64,000 nucleotides of DNA from HGM04593 sp045634365 (GCA_045634365.1 JAZRAC010000064.1:67838-131837), one strand, 5' to 3'. Shown: positions 25,137 to 34,201, numbered from the stretch's first letter. Numbers and translations are program-made. Notes: generated by a model not told the origin, from the letters alone.

Positions 25137-27059
25137 ATGTCTGTAAAAGAATTTATATTATCAATCTTGCTCGTAGGAGTGCTTGCCGGTTGTGCAAGTA
25201 TGGGAACCCCCGATGGCGGCCCTTACGACGAAGAGCCACCGGTGTTTCTCGGCGGTTATCCGGCGATGAATGCGCTTAATGTTACCGAAAAAAAGATAAC
25301 AATAGATTTTGACGAGAATATACGCTTGGAGAATGCCTTTGAGAGGGTTATTATCTCTCCTCCCCAGCAGGAGCAACCTAAAATAAGATACAGCGGCAAG
25401 CGTGTAATAGTGGAGCTCGAAGATAGTCTTATCCCCAATGTTACATACTCCATCGACTTTAACGATGCGATTGTCGACAACAACGAGGGTAATCCGTTGG
25501 AGAATTTTGCTTATGTATTCTCTACCGGAACAATGGTGGACACGCTTGGAATATCGGGAACAGTGGTTAATGCGCAAGACCTTGAACCTATAAAGGGTAT
25601 TATGGTGGGCGTACACTCGTTGCTCGCCGACTCGGCATTTACTACAAAGCCCTTTGAGAGAGTGTCGCGCACCGACAGCCGTGGCCGCTTCACAATTAAG
25701 GGAATGGCCCCCGGCCGATACAGAGTGTATGCTCTTGCCGATGCTAACGGTAACTATCTGTTCGACCAAAAGAGCGAGGCTATTGCATTTATGGACACAG
25801 AGGTTTCTCCATCAGCATCGCTTGCCGTGCGTTACGACACTATTTGGCGCGATGCAGAGACCATCGACACAGTCCGCGCGGTAGAGTATACACGCTATGG
25901 TACCGAGGATATTGTGCTGCGTGCCTTTAAAGAGGAATTCCACACACAGTATCTTGTGAAATACCCCCGTGTGGAGCATAGTAATTTTACAATGTACTTT
26001 GCAGCACCCAACAAGGAGCTTCCTGTGATAGAGGGGCTTAATTTCGATGCAAAGGATGCCTACATTCTTGAAGCTAATACCACGCAGGATACTTTGCGCT
26101 ATTGGTTCAAGAATCCCGACGTATATAACAATGATACATTGAAAATGGTAGTTACCTATAATGTGCTCGATTCTATGTTGCAGATTGTTCCGCGCAGCGA
26201 TACTCTTTATGTAGCATCGAGGAAGCGTCTGGAAACTGTGCAGAGAGAGGCTGCCGAGAGGCTTGAAAAGGATAAAAAACGTTTCCTTAAACTTGCAAAG
26301 AAGTATAATACCAACGACGAGGATAGTCTCCCCGAGTATATACCGCCCACTCCTACATTGGAAATAAAAACCACTACTGGCAGTATGATGGATTTTGGAG
26401 AGGAATTTGAGATATATTTCGAAGAGCCTTTGATAAGTGTGGAGAATGGCTTTATTCACCTTTCACAGGTGATGGATTCTTTGTCAAAGCCCATTCCTTT
26501 TATCTTTAAACAACGCCCCGATGATGTTCGTCGCTACACTCTATACGCCGAGTGGAGGCCCGAACAGACTTATACTCTGCAAATAGATTCGGCAGCCTTT
26601 AAAGGTCTTTATGGCAAGGTGTCGCCAGCCTATGAGCAGACAATAAAATTCCGTTCCCTCGATTCATACGCGGTGCTTTATCTTAATATCCCGCACACGG
26701 GCAACGATGCGGTGGTGCAGCTGATATCCTCTTCCGATAAGGTGGTTGCCGAGCAGCGTACCGAGAATAACAGATGTTCGTTTTTCTTTGTAAAGCCCGG
26801 AAAGTACTCTATGCGCCTTTTTATGGATAAAAACCATAATGGCAAATGGGACACAGGTTCATACGAGAAAAAGCAACAGCCCGAGGAGTGCTACTACTAT
26901 CCTCGTGTGCTCGACCTGCGTGCCCTCTTCGAGTATCAGCAGGATGATTGGAATATAAACTCCCCGTTGGATGAGCAGAAACCTTTGGAGGTTACCAAGC
27001 AGAAGCCCGATGTTGAGAAGGTGAAAATAAGCCGCAACCTTATGCGTAAATTCAAATAA
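25137..27059 (+). CDS. Large lipoprotein with Ig-like (Big_5/SbsA) domain
   Basis: 640 residues. A signal peptide ends in LAGC with the lipidated Cys at residue 19. An Ig-like domain follows (about 32-135: EEPPVFLGGYPAMNALNVTEKKITIDFDENI, then VELEDSLIPNVTYSIDFNDAIVDNNEGN in pieces, ending YVFSTG), as in the SbsA-type Ig family. The middle has a carboxypeptidase-regulatory-like segment (GRFTIKGMAPGRYRVYALADANGNYLFD). A Lys-rich helix lies near residue 375, and the end is basic (VKISRNLMRKFK). It is probably an outer-membrane or periplasmic structural lipoprotein; its function is unknown. Confidence 0.83.
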   Translation: MSVKEFILSILLVGVLAGCASMGTPDGGPYDEEPPVFLGGYPAMNALNVTEKKITIDFDENIRLENAFERVIISPPQQEQPKIRYSGKRVIVELEDSLIPNVTYSIDFNDAIVDNNEGNPLENFAYVFSTGTMVDTLGISGTVVNAQDLEPIKGIMVGVHSLLADSAFTTKPFERVSRTDSRGRFTIKGMAPGRYRVYALADANGNYLFDQKSEAIAFMDTEVSPSASLAVRYDTIWRDAETIDTVRAVEYTRYGTEDIVLRAFKEEFHTQYLVKYPRVEHSNFTMYFAAPNKELPVIEGLNFDAKDAYILEANTTQDTLRYWFKNPDVYNNDTLKMVVTYNVLDSMLQIVPRSDTLYVASRKRLETVQREAAERLEKDKKRFLKLAKKYNTNDEDSLPEYIPPTPTLEIKTTTGSMMDFGEEFEIYFEEPLISVENGFIHLSQVMDSLSKPIPFIFKQRPDDVRRYTLYAEWRPEQTYTLQIDSAAFKGLYGKVSPAYEQTIKFRSLDSYAVLYLNIPHTGNDAVVQLISSSDKVVAEQRTENNRCSFFFVKPGKYSMRLFMDKNHNGKWDTGSYEKKQQPEECYYYPRVLDLRALFEYQQDDWNINSPLDEQKPLEVTKQKPDVEKVKISRNLMRKFK

Positions 27060-27061
27060 CA

Positions 27062-27877
27062 GTGAGAAGAGTACTCCTCGTTGCAATATTGATTTTTCCC
27101 GTGGTCCTCTCTTTGGGGGCGGTGGAGATAAAGCGTCGTCCGGCCTATAAGTCGGGCGAAACGTTGGAGTGTGTCTTCTACTTTAATTGGAGAATGCTGT
27201 GGGTGAGAGCCGGCGGTGCGAAACTCATAATACGCGATACTGTTTATAATAATTGCAAGGCGCAATATATGTCGCTGTTGAGCTCCACCAACGAGAAGGC
27301 CGATGCTTTCTTTAAGATGCGCGATACGCTGACAACCATATTTACCCCCGGCAGTGTGCGTCCTTTGTATTATAGAAAATCCTCTATTCAAGGTCGTCAC
27401 AAATACCTCAACGAGGTAAAGTACGATTATCTTCCCGATGGGCGCGTGAATCTTCATCAGCAATATAAGCGCGACGGGCAGTTGCGTGTGCTGCGCACCG
27501 ACACTTGCACCGCTGCCGTTTTTGATATGATGAGTCTGCTTGCCTACGCTCGCACCTTCGATTATTCCGGTTTTAAACCCGGGCAGCGAATATCCTACCC
27601 GATTGCCACAGGTAAGCGAGTGGAGAAGCAGAGTCTTATCTATCGTGGCACAACCAAAATTACGGCAAATGATAATCTCACCTATGAGTGTATAGAAATA
27701 TCGCTTGTGGCGGCCGGAGAGAATAATGCGGAAAGAACCATTGTGAACTTCTTTATCACCAACGACGATAATCATCTGCCCATTTTGCTCGACCTTGCGT
27801 TGAATTTCGGCACGGCAAAGGCCCGCTTGTCGAGGAGGGCGGGGTTGCTCTATCCGTTGGCACCGGTTAAACAGTGA
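27062..27877 (+). CDS. DUF3108 family exported protein
   Basis: 271 residues, starting with GTG at 27062, two bases after the previous stop; no ATG is available at a suitable place. A signal peptide (RRVLLVAILIFPVVLSLGA) is followed by a lipocalin-like beta region with YKSGETLECVFYFNWRMLWVRAGGA and YNEVKYDY-type strands (here KYLNEVKYDYLPDGRVNLH), the DUF3108 pattern. Its function is unknown; probably periplasmic. It is the third gene of the GH3-lipoprotein-DUF3108 run, and the next mobile element begins 10 bases after its stop. Confidence 0.82.
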   Translation: MRRVLLVAILIFPVVLSLGAVEIKRRPAYKSGETLECVFYFNWRMLWVRAGGAKLIIRDTVYNNCKAQYMSLLSSTNEKADAFFKMRDTLTTIFTPGSVRPLYYRKSSIQGRHKYLNEVKYDYLPDGRVNLHQQYKRDGQLRVLRTDTCTAAVFDMMSLLAYARTFDYSGFKPGQRISYPIATGKRVEKQSLIYRGTTKITANDNLTYECIEISLVAAGENNAERTIVNFFITNDDNHLPILLDLALNFGTAKARLSRRAGLLYPLAPVKQ

Positions 27878-27887
27878 AGCAAAAAGA

Positions 27888-28232
27888 GGCTCAGTAGAAA
27901 TTTACAGTGGATACGACTATTTGTTTGTCAAATATTCTTGCTTTTAACTTCTCGGTGTCCCGCGAGTTGTTCTTGCTTTAAACAATTTGTTTTTTACGTT
28001 CTTTTGTATCCAAAAGAACCAAAAGGTCCGGCACACGAGTACGTTCAAGTAGCTCACGCCTCGGCTCGCGAATTGCTACGCAATATCCCTCGTTCGTTCC
28101 TCGCTTGTTTCCTTAACTTCGACGGCCTTTAATTCTTTCTCTTACGTTGCCGGTATTTTTTAGAATTACCATTGCTGATATACTACACAATAATTAAAGA
28201 TTTATTGGTCCACAACTTTTTGCTATTGAGCC
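27888..28232. mobile_element. MITE-like element copy B
   Basis: 345 bases with the same ends as copy A: left GGCTCAGTAGAAATTTACAG, right end reading TTTTTGCTATTGAGCC. The first 80 bases and the last 40 match copy A closely, while the middle differs (a segment CACGAGTACGTTCAAGTAGC and an AT-rich tail). No transposase is encoded. A flanking duplication is not convincing (CAAAAAGA and ACAAAATA). It occupies most of the 505-base gap 27878-28382. Confidence 0.78.
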
Positions 28233-28294
28233 ACAAAATACGCTAAATCAGTATAAACTGTTATATCGAACTCACGTCAATATATACAAAGTAA

Positions 28295-28326
28295 ACACCC
28301 TCGTCAGAGTATTCTAGCGAGGGTGT
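28295..28326 (-). terminator. Hairpin downstream of thrA, probable terminator
   Basis: A 9-bp stem ACACCCTCG (28295-28303) with CGAGGGTGT (28318-28326) and a 14-base loop lies 57 bases after the thrA stop. On the minus strand only a weak T-rich stretch (GTTTACTTTG) follows, so efficiency is uncertain. Confidence 0.55.
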
Positions 28327-28382
28327 AATGTCTTAAAAATGGACTTTTTAGTTATCTTCTTTTTATTATATGTGCAACATTC

Positions 28383-30821
28383 TTAAATATTGGCAATGCG
28401 CATAATGTCGGCAAAGACTCCTGCGGCTGTAACGCTTGCGCCTGCGCCGTATCCTTTAATGAGCATAGGGTACTCTTTGTAACGCTCGGTTGTGAGCATT
28501 ATTATATTGTTGCTGCCTTCGAGATTGTAGAAGGGGTGTTTGTCGTCGACCTTGCACAGCGATACGCTGCCCTTGCCATCCTCGAATTTTGCGATGAAAC
28601 GCCAATGCATATTCTCGGCCTCCAAAATCTTGCGCTCCTCTTCGAATTTTGCATCAAGCTCGGGAAGCTTGGCCCAGAAGTTCTCCTGTGACCCATCGAA
28701 TAGTTCGTTGGGGATGAAGAGATTGGCTGCAACATCCTCCTGCTCTATTGTGTAACCCGCTTCGCGTGCCAAGATAACCAGCTTGCGTATTACATCCTTT
28801 CCGCATAGGTCGATGCGGGGGTCGGGCTCGCTGTATCCCTTCTCCTTTGCAAGGCGCACAGCCTCGCTCATAGGAACATCCTTGCCAAGCACGTTGAAAA
28901 TGAAGTTGAGCGTGCCGCTGAGCACTGCCTCTATTTTCAGTATCTTGTCGCCGCTGTTTATAAGGTCGTTGATGGTGCTTATTACGGGAAGTCCGGCACC
29001 CACGTTTGTTTCGAACAAATATTTTATGTTGCGTTGGCGGGCAATGTGCTTCAATTCGCTGTATGTCGCATAGTCGGACGATGCTGCTATCTTATTGGCG
29101 GCAACCACCGAAATATTGTGCGACAGAAGAGCAGGGTAGAGCGATGCTACTTCTCCGTTTGCCGTGCAATCGACAAAGACGGAGTTATATATGTTCATAT
29201 CAATAATATCCTCGCGAAGCTTGTAAATGTCGCTCTCTTTGCTTGCGGCAAGAGCCTCGCGGTAGTTTGTAAGGTCGAGCCCGTCGCGGTCGAATATTGC
29301 GTGACGGCTGTTGGCAATACCCACAATGTTCAACTGCAAGCTGTGCTCCTTTTTAAGAGTCTCTTGTTGCGAAGCAATCTGCTCGATGAGGCTACTGCCC
29401 ACTGTGCCAATACCGCAAATGAATAGGTTGAGCACCTTATATTCTGAAAGGAAGAAGGAGTCGTGAATAACATTCAGGGTCTTGCGCAACAGCTCATTGT
29501 CGACAATAAACGAAACGTTTGTCTCCTGTGCGCCTTGTGCGCAAGCAACAACATTTATACCGTTACGGCCGAGTGTCTGGAATAATTTGCCGATTATTCC
29601 CGGTGTTTGACGCATATTCTCGCCAACGATAGCCACGGTAGAGAGGCCGGTTTTTGCTGTAACTGCCTCCATCAAACCCATAGAAATTTCTTTCTTGAAC
29701 TCTTCGTTCAGCACTTTGCAAGCCTTATCGGCATCTTGGTGGCGCAATCCCAGCGAGGTGCTGTTCTCCGACGATGCCTGTGCAACGAAGAATACGCTCA
29801 CGTCTGCATCGGCAAGTGCGTGGAAAATGCGGTGGTTAACACCCACTACTCCCACCATTCCCAGTCCTTGAACAGTGAGAAGATCGGTGTCGGCGATGCT
29901 TGATATTCCCTTGATGATGCGCTCGCTACGGCCGCAATCGGCACTTATGATGGTGCCTGCACCGTCGGGATTGAAGGTGTTGCGTATCTTAATGGGTATA
30001 TTAGCCTTGAATACAGGGTAGATTGTGGGCGGGTAAACAACCTTTGCACCGAAATTGCATAGCTCGGTGGCCTCTACGTAGCTCAATTTGTCGATGGTGT
30101 ATGCCGAATTTATAACTCGCGGGTCGGCAGTCATAAAGCCGTCAACGTCGGTCCAAATTTCAAGCATATTGGCTTTTAGTGCCGCTGCAAGAATGGCTGC
30201 TGTATAGTCGGAGCCGCCACGGCCCAAATTTGTTGTTTCGCCGCTCTCCTTGTCCGATGAGATAAAGCCGGGGGCCACCACAATTCTGTCCTTGCTCTTC
30301 GAGAAATACTCATGTATGAGTTTGTCGGTAGCTTCGTCGGCAAGGATATATTTATTGTGCTTTGTTTCGGTTTTTATGTATTTGCGTGAGTTGAAACGCA
30401 CTGCACCGTCGATAAGTGCGGTTACGATGCGGCTCGAAAGTCTTTCGCCGTAACTCACGATGGTAGCCTCGGTCTTTGGAGTGGTGTTCTTTATGAGGGA
30501 GAGGCCTAAGTATATATTCTGCAATTGGTTCAGCAACATATCTACCTCCTGCAAGAGGGTTGTGCGCTTCTCCTCATTGTTTATTATTGCATATATCATA
30601 TCGTGGTGCCTTGCAACGATTGCTTGAAATTCATCGTTGAATCTCTCGTCGCCGGCTACTGCCATATTGGATATTTTTATAAGGCGGTCTGTAACTCCTC
30701 CAAGAGCCGATACTACTACAATGACGGGCTCGCTCTTTGCGGCATTTTCCACAATGCCTTTTAGGTTAAGGATACTATTTACGGAACCAACTGATGTTCC
30801 GCCGAATTTCATTACTTTCAT
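28383..30821 (-). CDS. thrA: Bifunctional aspartate kinase / homoserine dehydrogenase I
   Basis: 812 residues. The N-terminal aspartate kinase (KFGGTSVGS at 5-13; GRGGSDYTAAILAAAL) phosphorylates aspartate. A central regulatory region with paired ACT domains follows (about 310-460). The C-terminal homoserine dehydrogenase has the NAD(P) site LFICGIGTVGSSLIEQI and the catalytic stretch GAGLPVISTINDLINSGDKI. It catalyses the first and third steps from aspartate to homoserine. ACT domains imply feedback by threonine (family knowledge). It stands alone with its own promoter; metA, which uses homoserine, is 10 kb away. Confidence 0.95.
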   Translation of the reverse strand: MKVMKFGGTSVGSVNSILNLKGIVENAAKSEPVIVVVSALGGVTDRLIKISNMAVAGDERFNDEFQAIVARHHDMIYAIINNEEKRTTLLQEVDMLLNQLQNIYLGLSLIKNTTPKTEATIVSYGERLSSRIVTALIDGAVRFNSRKYIKTETKHNKYILADEATDKLIHEYFSKSKDRIVVAPGFISSDKESGETTNLGRGGSDYTAAILAAALKANMLEIWTDVDGFMTADPRVINSAYTIDKLSYVEATELCNFGAKVVYPPTIYPVFKANIPIKIRNTFNPDGAGTIISADCGRSERIIKGISSIADTDLLTVQGLGMVGVVGVNHRIFHALADADVSVFFVAQASSENSTSLGLRHQDADKACKVLNEEFKKEISMGLMEAVTAKTGLSTVAIVGENMRQTPGIIGKLFQTLGRNGINVVACAQGAQETNVSFIVDNELLRKTLNVIHDSFFLSEYKVLNLFICGIGTVGSSLIEQIASQQETLKKEHSLQLNIVGIANSRHAIFDRDGLDLTNYREALAASKESDIYKLREDIIDMNIYNSVFVDCTANGEVASLYPALLSHNISVVAANKIAASSDYATYSELKHIARQRNIKYLFETNVGAGLPVISTINDLINSGDKILKIEAVLSGTLNFIFNVLGKDVPMSEAVRLAKEKGYSEPDPRIDLCGKDVIRKLVILAREAGYTIEQEDVAANLFIPNELFDGSQENFWAKLPELDAKFEEERKILEAENMHWRFIAKFEDGKGSVSLCKVDDKHPFYNLEGSNNIIMLTTERYKEYPMLIKGYGAGASVTAAGVFADIMRIANI

Positions 30822-30887
30822 TTTCTCTTAGTTCTGTGTGAGATATATGGCGAGGCTCAAAATGTTGCAGCCTGGCAGATTGAAACT

Positions 30888-30920
30888 ACAAAGTTATGAA
30901 CTTTGTTGTAATTGGGCAAG
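30888..30920 (-). promoter_or_regulatory. thrA promoter with symmetric -7 region
   Basis: On the minus strand a -7 box TAACTTTG (30889-30896) lies 20 bases after CTTG (30917-30920), a good Bacteroidota promoter. The -7 box is half of an 8-bp inverted repeat, ACAAAGTT with AACTTTGT (30888-30906), so the other arm lies in the spacer. The leader to the ATG is about 60 bases. Confidence 0.7.
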
Positions 30921-30955
30921 AAAAATGGACTAAATGGTGTTATTTAATGAAATAA

Positions 30956-30983
30956 CCCGGAAAATCCTTGTCGGAAATCCGGG
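30956..30983 (-). terminator. Terminator of the wecD-GT-wecE operon
   Basis: Stem CCCGGA (30956-30961) with TCCGGG (30978-30983), 27 bases past the wecE-like stop. T-rich stretches flank both sides, so it may act in both directions. Confidence 0.6.
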
Positions 30984-31010
30984 CTGTTTTTGTTTCTCCT
31001 CTAAATTTTC

Positions 31011-32162
31011 TTATGGCTTGAAAAATTTATAAATACACTCGCAAATATAGTCTATTTGTTTGTTTGTAAGTTCATAGTAGAGCGGTAGACGTAAAAGGGT
31101 GTCGGCAAAGCGATCGCAATTGGGTAACTCTCCGCCCCAATGACTCTCTTTGTAGAACTCGCTCTTGTGCAATGAGAGATAGTGCGATACTGCAAGTATC
31201 TCTTTTTCTTTCAGGTGCTTAATGAGTGCCGTGCGCTCTTCGAGCGAGTTGCACACAATGTAGAACATATGGGCGTTATTTTCGGCATAGGAGGGTATTT
31301 GTGGCATTTTAAAGTATCCTTCCTTTGCCAATGGGGAGAGGCTGTCGCGGTATCTGTTCCATATTTCTTTGCGTCGTGCCTGTATAGTGTCCATATGCTC
31401 GAATTGTGCCCAAAGAAAGGCTGCTATAACCTCTGATGGCAGGAAAGAGCTACCACAATCCACCCAACCATATTTGTTTACCTCTCCTCTGAAAAATTCG
31501 GCTCTATTGGTTCCCTTTTCCCATATAATTTCGGACCGGCGTATGAACTTTTCATTGTTAATGCCTAATAGTCCGCCTTCGCCGGCAATGATATTTTTTG
31601 TTTCGTGAAAAGAGAATGCCGACAATTCTCCAATGGTTCCCAAGGGTTGTCTCTTGCCGGTGTCAGGGTTTGTGTAGTGTGAGTCTACGGCTTGTGCTGC
31701 ATCCTCTATAAGTAATAGGTTGTGTTTGTCTGCAATGCTGCGAAGGGCTTTCATATCACAGGCAACGCCGGCGTAGTGCACAGGTACAATAGCTTTGGTT
31801 CTTTCGGTTATAAGTTCCTCCACTTTTGTTGCGTCGATATTGGGATTATCCTCCTGGCTATCGGCAAAAATAATTTTTGCTCCTTCGCGTACAAAAGCCA
31901 ATGCTGTTGATACAAACGTGTAGGAGGGTATTATAACCTCGTCGCCGGCTTTTATTTCGGCAAGCATAGCGCACATTTCAAGGGCGTCGGTACACGATGT
32001 TGTTAACAAGGTCTTCTTGAACCCATATCTCTCCCTGTACCATTTCTGGCATCTTTGCGTGAACTCGCCATTGCCCGACAACTTGCCGTTTTTCACAGCC
32101 TGTTCTATATATTTTGTTTCGTCGCCGGTAAGGAATGGCTTGTTGAAAGGTATCTTTTCCAT
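31011..32162 (-). CDS. wecE: dTDP-4-amino-4,6-dideoxygalactose transaminase (WecE/RffA-type)
   Basis: 383 residues, DegT/DnrJ/EryC1/StrS aminotransferase. It would aminate dTDP-4-keto-6-deoxyglucose to the 4-amino-4,6-dideoxygalactose (Fuc4N) nucleotide. Marks: IPFNKPFLTGDETKYIEQAV, TTSCTDALEMCAMLAEIKAGDEVIIPSYTFVSTALAFVREGA in pieces, LLIEDAAQAVDSHY, and the PLP lysine in SFHETKN. The WecE subtype is chosen from the start IPFNKP and the SFHETKNIIAGEGG stretch. The neighbouring acetyltransferase is WecD-like, so together they would make Fuc4NAc. The gene is last in the operon. Confidence 0.88.
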   Translation of the reverse strand: MEKIPFNKPFLTGDETKYIEQAVKNGKLSGNGEFTQRCQKWYRERYGFKKTLLTTSCTDALEMCAMLAEIKAGDEVIIPSYTFVSTALAFVREGAKIIFADSQEDNPNIDATKVEELITERTKAIVPVHYAGVACDMKALRSIADKHNLLLIEDAAQAVDSHYTNPDTGKRQPLGTIGELSAFSFHETKNIIAGEGGLLGINNEKFIRRSEIIWEKGTNRAEFFRGEVNKYGWVDCGSSFLPSEVIAAFLWAQFEHMDTIQARRKEIWNRYRDSLSPLAKEGYFKMPQIPSYAENNAHMFYIVCNSLEERTALIKHLKEKEILAVSHYLSLHKSEFYKESHWGGELPNCDRFADTLLRLPLYYELTNKQIDYICECIYKFFKP

Positions 32163-32172
32163 AATTATGGTA

Positions 32173-33468
32173 TTATTTGGTTGTTCTCTCGTTTATAATA
32201 CGTTCGAGTTGTGCCAGTGGCGACATTTCGCGGCTTTGCTGTTCGAATGTCTGCAAACATCCGGTCTTGAAATCCCTGTCGCTTTTCAGCAACTCAATTA
32301 TTTTGTCGCTCAAAGTATCGCAGTCGAAGAGTTCTGCTTTTGCGCCGGTCTTGCCATCCTTTACAAGGTCTTCGGCAACACCTATCCCGAATGCAGCCAC
32401 AGGCGTACCCATTGCTATTGCCTGGTTTACCATCAATGGGCCCGAATCCTCTATCGATGTGCTCACGAAGAGGTCGCACATCTTGAACACTTTCATCAGT
32501 TCTTTCAATGGTATGAACCCCAGCTTCATTACATTGTACCCGAGATGTTCGAAAATCCGTGAGTTCTGCTCGCCGACCACTACAAGGGAAACCTCTTCCG
32601 GCAGTTCCGGTGCGCGCTCCTTCATCAGTGTGAGTATTGATATAAGATATTCGAATCCTTTACGGTTATCTACTCCGTTGAAGGATGTGCAGCCAAGCAA
32701 CACAAGTTTCCTGTTTCTCTTTATGCCATACTCTTCCCTTATTTCCTCCTTGCTTGCCGTGGGTAGCAACTCTGTATTTATGGGAAACAGTATCGGGGTT
32801 ATCTTGCGGTTCTGTCCGGGCAGTGATTTTTCGGCCCGTCGGCAGTCGGTTGTAGTGCCCCACATCTCCATATCTTCCGGGAAAGAGACAATCTTCCTTT
32901 GCATAATCTCGGCCGGGAGTGAAGTCTTTGCCTTGAACATAGGGCACTCCTTGCAGCCCGTGGTGTAGCCCTCGCAGTCGAACGGGTAGTGGCAACCTCC
33001 TGTAAATATGGCGTTGTCCATCATTATTCCAACAATTCGGGCATTTGTGAGCTTGTGGAGTTCCGCAATAATTTCGGGTGTTATGAAATTGTTTGTCCAG
33101 TGGAGGAATATTATGTCGGGGGTAAAGCCTGCCTGCTTTATAATATCGCGGGCGGTGGCCATACTCTTCTGGTCATCGAAAGCAACCCTTGTCGAATATG
33201 AATTGGCCCTGAACAGCTCATTCCACCTTTGTGTGTCGCTCTTGTATTTCTGTTTCAGCTGCCGGTACCGGAAGAATGAGAAACCGCCTTTCTTTATTTT
33301 GTATTGTATGACACCGGGGGTATTCCCGTTTGTGTTGAGTGCAAGTATTACGGAGTGGTAGCCTGCATCCCTCAAATAGTTGTTGAATATTACGGTTGCA
33401 GTGCCGGCACCACCGTGTGAGTAGGTGGCAAGGTGTAGAATCTTTATTTTCTCTTTCTCTATACCCAT
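32173..33468 (-). CDS. Glycosyltransferase, GT4-like (GT-B fold)
   Basis: 431 residues. The N-terminal domain starts KILHLATYSHGGAGTATVIFNNYL and has a cysteine-rich stretch MMDNAIFTGGCHYPFDCEGYTTGCKECP, shared with colanic-acid-type GT4 enzymes. The C-terminal nucleotide-sugar domain has LVLLGCTSFNGVDNRKGFEYLI and the EX7E-type region DLFVSTSIEDSGPLMVNQAIAMGTPVAAF. It would transfer a sugar in surface-polysaccharide synthesis; from its neighbours, Fuc4NAc is a candidate donor sugar (inference). It overlaps the end of the wecD-like gene by 10 bases and ends 10 bases before the wecE-like start. Confidence 0.86.
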   Translation of the reverse strand: MGIEKEKIKILHLATYSHGGAGTATVIFNNYLRDAGYHSVILALNTNGNTPGVIQYKIKKGGFSFFRYRQLKQKYKSDTQRWNELFRANSYSTRVAFDDQKSMATARDIIKQAGFTPDIIFLHWTNNFITPEIIAELHKLTNARIVGIMMDNAIFTGGCHYPFDCEGYTTGCKECPMFKAKTSLPAEIMQRKIVSFPEDMEMWGTTTDCRRAEKSLPGQNRKITPILFPINTELLPTASKEEIREEYGIKRNRKLVLLGCTSFNGVDNRKGFEYLISILTLMKERAPELPEEVSLVVVGEQNSRIFEHLGYNVMKLGFIPLKELMKVFKMCDLFVSTSIEDSGPLMVNQAIAMGTPVAAFGIGVAEDLVKDGKTGAKAELFDCDTLSDKIIELLKSDRDFKTGCLQTFEQQSREMSPLAQLERIINERTTK

Positions 33469-34139
33469 AAGTGATAAATATATGTAGTGTCGGTTACTTT
33501 AAAACCTTTCTTCTCATAAAAGGCGCAGGCCTCAACGTTTTGTTTCTGGGTGGGTAGGGCTACATTTCTTGCACCGTGGTCAAACGCTTCCCTAAATGCA
33601 CTCTCCATAAGTGCCGAGCCAATGCCTCGTCGCCCATACTTTTCATCTACGGCAAGTAGCCCAATGTTGGTGGTTTCTCCGTATGAGATGGTTATGAACC
33701 CGGCTTCTTTGCCGTCAATTTCATATTTGAGTACCTTGTCGGCACTCGTTCCTGCCAGCGAGTTGTCCATCCAACGCTTATACATTCTTTCGAAAGCCTC
33801 TCTGCCAATACTCTCATCGAGGCGGAAACGTGAATATTTCCCGCTGCGAAAGGCCAGGGAGTAAAGTGTGTCGGTAGCTTTGGTTGCTTGTGGCAAAAGC
33901 GGGTAACCGGAATCGGCCGCTGTGATTTTTCTTGAATATACAACCTTGATGTCTATTGGCGGGATGTTGATGTCGAGTGCCTTTTTTGAAAAGATATATA
34001 CAAGCCTGTATCCTTCTGCCCGGCTCTCTTCTTTCAGTTTTTCGATATTGAAATCATCCTCTCCTCCGACAAGAAATCGTCCGATTCTGTATCCGAAGAA
34101 GTCTGAATCCCAAGCAAGATATTCGATGGTTCTTTTCAT
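33459..34139 (-). CDS. GNAT acetyltransferase, WecD-like
   Basis: 226 residues. The C-terminal half is a GNAT domain with the acetyl-CoA loop VDEKYGRRGIGSALMESAF and the closing NVEACAFYEKKGFKVTDTTYIYHLW. The N-terminal half (EYLAWDSDFFGYRIGRFL) is as in WecD, which acetylates dTDP-Fuc4N using acetyl-CoA. Start at 34139 (MKRTIEYLAWDS) is chosen from the family start and the promoter at 34170; a longer frame would include the promoter itself. It heads the three-gene operon with the glycosyltransferase and the transaminase. Confidence 0.82.
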   Translation of the reverse strand: MKRTIEYLAWDSDFFGYRIGRFLVGGEDDFNIEKLKEESRAEGYRLVYIFSKKALDINIPPIDIKVVYSRKITAADSGYPLLPQATKATDTLYSLAFRSGKYSRFRLDESIGREAFERMYKRWMDNSLAGTSADKVLKYEIDGKEAGFITISYGETTNIGLLAVDEKYGRRGIGSALMESAFREAFDHGARNVALPTQKQNVEACAFYEKKGFKVTDTTYIYHLWV

Positions 34140-34169
34140 AGAGTTGAAATTTGAGGCCTTGCCTAAATG

Positions 34170-34201
34170 CAAAGATAGTGACATTGAATGTAATGCCCAA
34201 A
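34170..34201 (-). promoter_or_regulatory. Promoter of the wecD-GT-wecE operon
   Basis: On the minus strand TATCTTTG (34170-34177) with TTTG (34198-34201) 20 bases upstream is a textbook Bacteroidota promoter, 30 bases before the wecD-like ATG. Confidence 0.78.

Noticed and set aside
27938..28132. 64-codon frame inside MITE-like copy B
   Set aside because: Same reasoning as for copy A; the frame is not shared between the copies.
27880..28240. 8-base target duplication at MITE-like copy B
   Set aside because: CAAAAAGA and ACAAAATA match at only five of eight positions in A-rich sequence, so no duplication can be claimed.
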